From Deltaproteobacteria bacterium (GTDB lineage Bacteria; Desulfobacterota; Desulfarculia; Desulfarculales; Desulfarculaceae): 46,804 bases of DNA. The position numbers and the translations under genes are program-made. Shown here in pieces: positions 42,334 through 46,804 of this stretch. The stretch spans positions 1 to 46,804 of the forward strand of contig JAJZPI010000008.1 in assembly GCA_021811275.1 (NCBI GenBank). Reading direction: 5' to 3'. Each line of letters begins with the position of its first letter. The stretch's first letter is position 1. Below the pieces are notes generated by a model. The model saw nothing but the letters and a program-made list of their open reading frames with translations. It ran no database searches and had not been told where the DNA came from.

Positions 42334-42978
42334 TCAATCTTTCAAGACGCTCAGCCGATCGGTGTCAATGTGGTCCAACTCGCGGTTTATGTGGAAGATC
42401 ATGATTCCCATGATGAAAACCGCCATGAAGACGTCAAGGAGGGTCCCCAGTTCCACCAGCAGGGGTTCTTCCAGGGCAAAGGCCAAGCCGAAGGCGTAGA
42501 TTCCGTTTTCCATCACCAGGTATCCCAACACCTGGGTGAGCGCCTTGCGCCGGCTGACCAGCACGAACAGTCCGACCATGGTATTAAACAACGCCAGGGG
42601 CACCACCAGCGGTGACTGGGAGGGCACCGGCAAAGGCAACTGCCGTCCCATCCAAACCGAAGCCGCCAACAGCCCGACGCCCACCAGGATGGAGGTGGTA
42701 TAGCTTACGAAAGGCTCCATTTCGCGGTGGACGTTGGCCGTGCGCAGCACCCTGAGCAACAGCCAGGGGAAGATCACGCCCTTGACGGTCATGGTCAACA
42801 GCGCCAGCGCCACGATGCGCGGGGTGAGGTGCCCCGCCCCCGCCAACATGGGCACCAGGCTCAGCAGAATTCCCTGGAAGGCCACCACCTGGATGCAGGC
42901 CCTCAAGCGGCTGGAGCCCAGCAGCTTCAAATTGGTCAGGATAATCAGGACGACCAGCGTGTCGAGCCAAAGTGCCAT
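42334..42978 (-). CDS. HyfE-like small membrane subunit
   Basis: A 214-residue membrane protein with about six to seven helices and the HyfE pattern: an N-terminal RLRACIQVVAFQGILLSLVP, central ALLTMTVKGVIFPWLLLRVL, and C-terminal QVLGYLVMENGIYAFGLAFA with the buried Glu, ending in HINRELDHIDTDRLSVLKD. HyfE corresponds to a NuoK-like subunit with extra helices. It starts 1 bp after the stop of the HyfC-like gene and its stop is next to the HyfF-like start, so translation is coupled. Confidence 0.9.
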   Translation of the reverse strand: MALWLDTLVVLIILTNLKLLGSSRLRACIQVVAFQGILLSLVPMLAGAGHLTPRIVALALLTMTVKGVIFPWLLLRVLRTANVHREMEPFVSYTTSILVGVGLLAASVWMGRQLPLPVPSQSPLVVPLALFNTMVGLFVLVSRRKALTQVLGYLVMENGIYAFGLAFALEEPLLVELGTLLDVFMAVFIMGIMIFHINRELDHIDTDRLSVLKD

Positions 42979-42979
42979 T

Positions 42980-43927
42980 TCACACCCAGAAGGCCAGCAG
43001 GAGCGCCACGATGGCCAGCACCCCGGCGCCTGTCAAGAATTGAGGAACGCGCAAGAGGCGCAGCCGGGCCAGGCAGGACTCGATCACCCCGATGGCCACC
43101 GCCAGCAGGAATATCCCGCCGATGACGGCCCCCGCATCCAACCAGGCGTTGCCCGAGCGCATGGGGATCAACAACCCGGCCAGCAGGGCGCACAATATCC
43201 AAAGCTTCATGGCCGCCCCGTAGAAGATCATGGCCAGGTCCGGCCCGGAATGGTCCAGCACCATGACCTCGTGGATCATGGTCAGTTCCAGGTGGGTGGT
43301 GGGGTCGTCCACGGGAATGCGGGAATTCTCGCACAGCACAGCCACCATCAGGGCGGTGGCCGCCAACAGCAGTACCGTGCCGTAGCGCATCCACATGGTA
43401 GCGGTAAGGCTGGCGTATATTCCTTGCAAGGAATATGGCGATCCTGCCTCGACGCCGGCGGGGAGGGGCAGGTGGCCCAGTTTAACCAGGGCCGCCAGGC
43501 TCACCAGCATGGTGAATTCGGTGAGCGCCGAGAACTGCGCCTCGCGGCTGGCCCCCATGCCTTCGAAGGCGCTGCCGGTGTCCATGGCGGCGCTTATCGT
43601 GAAAAAACGCGCGACTCCAAGCAGGTACAGCAACAGCACGGGGTCGCCCGCGAAACTGAGCGGAGGCCTGGCTCCACCCAGAGGCAGGACCGCCAGGGCG
43701 GTGAGCACGCAGGCCAGGCTTACCAGAGGACCCGCCCTGAATACCCAACTGGTGGTGCGGCTGTAAACGGCGCCCTTGCCCATGAGCTTGGCCAGATCGT
43801 AATAGCCCTGCAACAAAGGCTGGCCCTGCCGGCCCGCGAACCAGGCCTTGGTGCGATTGATCACCGCCGGCACCAGGGGCGCCAGCACCACGGCGGCCAG
43901 GGGTAGCGAAAAAGAGGTCGGATTCAT
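42980..43927 (-). CDS. HyfC/HycD-like (NuoH family) membrane subunit
   Basis: A 315-residue NuoH-type protein with about eight helices that anchors the peripheral arm. Diagnostic stretches: QPLLQGYYDLAKLMGKGAVY near the N-terminus, FEGMGASREAQFSALTEFTM in the middle, and ENSRIPVDDPTTHLELTMIH with EVMVLDHSGPD, the hydrogenase-type version of the NuoH acidic loop. ATG 43927 lies 4 bp after the HyfB-like stop. Length matches HyfC (about 315). Confidence 0.93.
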   Translation of the reverse strand: MNPTSFSLPLAAVVLAPLVPAVINRTKAWFAGRQGQPLLQGYYDLAKLMGKGAVYSRTTSWVFRAGPLVSLACVLTALAVLPLGGARPPLSFAGDPVLLLYLLGVARFFTISAAMDTGSAFEGMGASREAQFSALTEFTMLVSLAALVKLGHLPLPAGVEAGSPYSLQGIYASLTATMWMRYGTVLLLAATALMVAVLCENSRIPVDDPTTHLELTMIHEVMVLDHSGPDLAMIFYGAAMKLWILCALLAGLLIPMRSGNAWLDAGAVIGGIFLLAVAIGVIESCLARLRLLRVPQFLTGAGVLAIVALLLAFWV

Positions 43928-43931
43928 CGGC

Positions 43932-45914
43932 TCATCTCAGATTCCACAACAGGAGAACCAGTACGGTCACGGCCACGTAGAGCAGGTATATCTGCACCCG
44001 CCCCTGTTGCAGATTGTGGGCCCGCAGCATAAACCACTCTATTCCTTGGAAAATAGGCGCATAGAAACCGTCGCGGAACACGTCGTCGCCATGGGTGCGC
44101 AGGCTGGCCCGCTGGGGGAAAAAACCGTGGGGCTCCTGGCCTTGGCGGCGTATGCGCAGGATGACGTTGAACATCCGGGTCAGGGGCTGGGCAAAGGACG
44201 AGGCCGAATACTGCATGCGCGCGCCAGGCCGGGCATAGCCACAATCCCAGGTGACGCCTTCGACGACCGGCCGGCCCGCCAGAAGCCTGCGGCGGCCCCA
44301 AGCCAAGAGGGCCAGCACCAGCAGGAACAGCGCGGAGAGCAACACCACCGAGCGCAGGGGATACATGACGACCGAAATGGCGTTCTGGAGGCCTTCTCCG
44401 GAAGGACCGGTCATCACCTCCAGGACAGGTCTCAGCAGTTGGATCATTTGCGGCGCCAGGAAGGCGATGGCCAGGCAGGCCGAGGCCAAAAGTATCATGG
44501 GGATGCGTAGGCCCCAATCCACCTCCCGCGCCTGGGCGGCCTGGGCGCTGCGCGGCTCGCCTTGAAAAACCACCCCGAAAGCCTTGGTGAAGCAGGCCAC
44601 GGCCAGGCCGCCGATCACGCCCAGGCCGCCTATGGCCGCCACGGCGGCAAGGGTTGTGGACGATGACCACAACCCCTTGAACGCCGCGACATAGATCAGG
44701 AACTCACTCACGAATCCGTTCAGGGGCGGCAGCCCGCAAATCGCCACGGATCCGGCCAGAAACATGGCCGCCGTCCAGGGCATACGCTTGATCAGGCCGC
44801 CCAGCCGGTCGATTTCGCGGGTGTGCGAGGCATGCAGCACCGCTCCCGCGCCCAGAAAAAGCAGGCCCTTGAACATGGCGTGATTGAGCACGTGCAGGAG
44901 CCCGCCCCCCAGCCCCAGCACGGCCATGACCGGTTGATCCAAGGCCATGCCCAGCACGCCCAGCCCCAGACCCAGCCCGATGATGCCGATGTTCTCCACG
45001 CTGTGGTAGGCCAACAGCCTTTTCAGGTCATGCTGGGCCAAGGCGAACAACACGCCCATAACGCCCGAAACCAGCCCCAGGCCAATCAACAGCCACCCCC
45101 ACCAAGGTTCGGGGGGACCCAGAAAGGTCAAGGTCCGCAGCAAGCCGTAGATGCCGGTCTTGATCATGACGCCCGACATCACGGCCGATACATGGCTGGG
45201 GGCCGCGGGATGGGCCTCCGGCAACCAGACGTGGAAGGGGACGAAGCCGGCTTTGGTCCCGAAGCCGATCACGGCCAAGGCGAAGGCCAGACTTGCCGCG
45301 GTAGTTCCCGGCAGGCTCGCGCGGGTCAGGCCGTCGAAATCCATGGAGCCGGTTCCCCGGCTCAACAGGATGAAAAGGATAAACAGAAAGGCCGTGCCCA
45401 GATGGGTTGCCACCAGGTAGGTCCATCCGGCCTGGCGAACGCCCTCGCGTTCGTTTTCAAACGTGACCAGGAAGAACGAAGCCAGAGACATGGCCTCCCA
45501 ACACAACAAGAAGAGCACGCCGTTTCGGGCCAGGACCACCAAGGCCATGCTGGCCACCAGAAGGTTGAAGAAAAACCACGCCGCGCCAAGGTTTTTCCGG
45601 TCGCGGTAGCTGAACAGATATCTGCTTCCATAAAGGGCGGCAACGGCGGAGAGCCCCAGAATGGGCAAGAGGAAAAAGGCTGAGAGGGCATCCAGATACA
45701 GGAAAAAGGAACCATAAGGAACCGGCCAGGCCCAATGGATGGCCTCGGTTTGGCCGGTCCACAATATCATCGCGGCGGGAACGATACCGATCAGGCAACC
45801 CAGCAGGGCCCCTCCCACCCCCAAAAAATTGGCGCGGGATGGTTTGCCGCCCCAGAGTAGGGCAAACAACCCACTGCAAAGCAATACAACCACCGCCACC
45901 AAAATAAGATGCAT
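43932..45914 (-). CDS. HyfB-like NuoL/M/N antiporter subunit of the Ehr-type complex
   Basis: A 660-residue membrane protein with about 15-16 helices, the length of HyfB/HycC. Core proton-antiporter motifs are present: GFGTKAGFVPFHVWLPEAHP, APSHVSAVMSGVMIKTGIYG, LKRLLAYHSVENIGIIGLGL and NHAMFKGLLFLGAGAVLHAS, the last two with Lys/His/Glu of the ion channel. ATG 45914 is preferred (AAGGGG 5-6 bases upstream) over a TTG at 45956. First structural gene of the Ehr-like operon, 92 bp downstream of the HTH-EIIA gene. Confidence 0.93.
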   Translation of the reverse strand: MHLILVAVVVLLCSGLFALLWGGKPSRANFLGVGGALLGCLIGIVPAAMILWTGQTEAIHWAWPVPYGSFFLYLDALSAFFLLPILGLSAVAALYGSRYLFSYRDRKNLGAAWFFFNLLVASMALVVLARNGVLFLLCWEAMSLASFFLVTFENEREGVRQAGWTYLVATHLGTAFLFILFILLSRGTGSMDFDGLTRASLPGTTAASLAFALAVIGFGTKAGFVPFHVWLPEAHPAAPSHVSAVMSGVMIKTGIYGLLRTLTFLGPPEPWWGWLLIGLGLVSGVMGVLFALAQHDLKRLLAYHSVENIGIIGLGLGLGVLGMALDQPVMAVLGLGGGLLHVLNHAMFKGLLFLGAGAVLHASHTREIDRLGGLIKRMPWTAAMFLAGSVAICGLPPLNGFVSEFLIYVAAFKGLWSSSTTLAAVAAIGGLGVIGGLAVACFTKAFGVVFQGEPRSAQAAQAREVDWGLRIPMILLASACLAIAFLAPQMIQLLRPVLEVMTGPSGEGLQNAISVVMYPLRSVVLLSALFLLVLALLAWGRRRLLAGRPVVEGVTWDCGYARPGARMQYSASSFAQPLTRMFNVILRIRRQGQEPHGFFPQRASLRTHGDDVFRDGFYAPIFQGIEWFMLRAHNLQQGRVQIYLLYVAVTVLVLLLWNLR

Positions 45915-46006
45915 GACCACCCCTTCATCAGCCGGGGAGTTGGGGCAATACAACAAAAATGCCGTGTAGTGCCTGAATCACCGAAAGGCGGGCGCGGGGG
46001 GTAGGA

Positions 46007-46732
46007 TCAGGTCATGGATCGGTCCTTGGCGCTCTTCTGGCTGTAACCCGGAACGGACAACCGCAGTTTTTCTTCCACCTGCCTGGCGGCGTTCAAGATC
46101 ATTTCGCGGGAACCATGACTGGTTACCGCGTCCTTGAACACAGCGTCGCGCAAGGCGTGGGAAAGTTTTGACAGCAGGTGCAGATGGGCGCGGACGGTGG
46201 GGCTTATGAGGGTGAACAGAATCCCCACCGCCTGGCCATCCAGGGAGCCGAAGTCCACCGGATGGTCCAGGAAGCAAAGTGCGATCATGGGGCGCGGGAT
46301 ATGCAGCACAATGGGATTGCGCACATGGGGAATGGCAATCCCGTCGCCGATACCCGTGGACCCCAACGCCTCGCGGGCGAGCAGGACCTGGTAGAGAAAA
46401 GTTCGGTTCACCTCGGCCGGCAGGTGCATGACCGATACCACCGTCTTGAGGACGGAAGCCTTGTCCGTGCCGCCGACCCGGTAATTGATTCCTCCGGCCT
46501 CCAGGGCCTCGTCGAGGAGGGGCAACGGCAGGTCGGTGGTTTCGGGCTCGCAGATCAGGTCCGGAGAAACCTTGATCCGGGAGGCGGTGGCCCACTCCAA
46601 CAGTTCCGCCCGGTTGAAGCGATATTGTTCATTTACTTGATAATAGGGAAGTTTTCCTTGGCTGATCCAGCGATAAATGGTTTTTTCGGAAAAATTAAGT
46701 ATTGCGGAGACATCCCGGACCGTCAGCTGCAT
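46007..46732 (-). CDS. HTH-PTS EIIA (PtsN-type) fusion regulator
   Basis: A 241-residue two-domain protein. Residues 1-50 are an excisionase/MerR-like helix-turn-helix (LTVRDVSAILNFSEKTIYRW, then ISQGKLPYYQVNEQYRFNR). Residues ~65-215 are a fructose/mannitol-type EIIA domain with the phosphorylatable H136 in GDGIAIPHVRNP. Such fusions likely let PTS-Ntr phosphate flow or direct phosphorylation modulate DNA binding. The ATG at 46732 has GAGGG close by. It is directly upstream of the Ehr-like genes and is preceded by four phased direct repeats (46753-46792), so it probably regulates itself and the operon. No other PTS gene is visible. Confidence 0.9.
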   Translation of the reverse strand: MQLTVRDVSAILNFSEKTIYRWISQGKLPYYQVNEQYRFNRAELLEWATASRIKVSPDLICEPETTDLPLPLLDEALEAGGINYRVGGTDKASVLKTVVSVMHLPAEVNRTFLYQVLLAREALGSTGIGDGIAIPHVRNPIVLHIPRPMIALCFLDHPVDFGSLDGQAVGILFTLISPTVRAHLHLLSKLSHALRDAVFKDAVTSHGSREMILNAARQVEEKLRLSVPGYSQKSAKDRSMT

Positions 46733-46752
46733 GAATCCCTCAATCTTCTCAC

Positions 46753-46792
46753 CAATGGGACATTATGAGACAAAATGGGACATTTAAGGACA
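46753..46792. repeat. Four head-to-tail 10-bp repeats upstream of the HTH-EIIA gene
   Basis: Units end at 46762, 46772, 46782 and 46792 and share the core ATGGGACA (copies: ATGGGACA, ATGAGACA, ATGGGACA, TAAGGACA) with an exact 10-bp period, one helical turn. The array ends about 20 bp before the ATG at 46732 and overlaps a -10-like CATAAT on the minus strand. It looks like an operator for a protein that binds head-to-tail on one DNA face, most simply the HTH protein itself. Confidence 0.65.
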
Positions 46793-46804
46793 TCGGTGAA
46801 AGTA

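Overview
This is a GC-rich bacterial window (about 65% GC by eye) with tightly packed genes, mostly in minus-strand operons. The mix of an Ehr-type hydrogenase-like membrane complex, a cytoplasmic H2-sensor-type [NiFe] hydrogenase, many Cache/PAS kinases, HD-GYP proteins and a CO-dehydrogenase-family molybdenum hydroxylase points to an anaerobic, high-GC member of the former Deltaproteobacteria (Desulfobacterota, perhaps Desulfarculales-like). That placement is inference from gene content.

Positions 1-9310 hold one branched-chain amino acid operon on the minus strand: ilvD-ilvB-ilvN-ilvC-leuC-leuD-leuB, ending in a partial acetolactate decarboxylase with a lipoprotein signal. About 660 bp separate a strong sigma70-like promoter (9281-9309) from ilvD. 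In that leader I find two small ORFs in tandem, 40 and 58 codons long, with good ribosome binding sites. Their C-termini are related and packed with Leu/Ile/Val, and each stop codon lies in a GCCCC/GGGGC hairpin. This looks like a duplicated ribosome-mediated attenuator and is one of the best candidates for something undescribed.

Positions 9413-18390 hold prmA and a dodecin gene (minus), then on the plus strand a large GT-C glycosyltransferase with two discoidin domains, a three-gene molybdenum hydroxylase and a secreted HExxH peptidase.

Positions 18521-31931 form a minus-strand signalling locus. In transcription order: GAF/HD-GYP protein, [NiFe] hydrogenase small subunit, large subunit, soluble hybrid kinase, Cache/PAS kinase, 6-TM kinase, stand-alone receiver, second HD-GYP protein. 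The three kinases share nearly the same catalytic core but have different inputs. The two HD-GYP proteins share an unusual N-terminal half. The likely theme is H2 (and other signals) to phosphorelay to cyclic-di-GMP breakdown. The small subunit has Asp in place of one proximal-cluster cysteine.

Positions 32766-37968 hold a Cache/PAS hybrid kinase, a chemoreceptor and a small unknown protein. Positions 38362-46732 encode an Ehr-type complex (HyfB, C, E, F, G-like subunits and a fused ferredoxin/HyfI subunit) whose large subunit has lost three of the four Ni-Fe cysteines. It is preceded by a HTH-PTS EIIA regulator with four exactly 10-bp-phased direct repeats just upstream. Genes for nickel insertion, hydrogenase maturation and leuA are not in the window.
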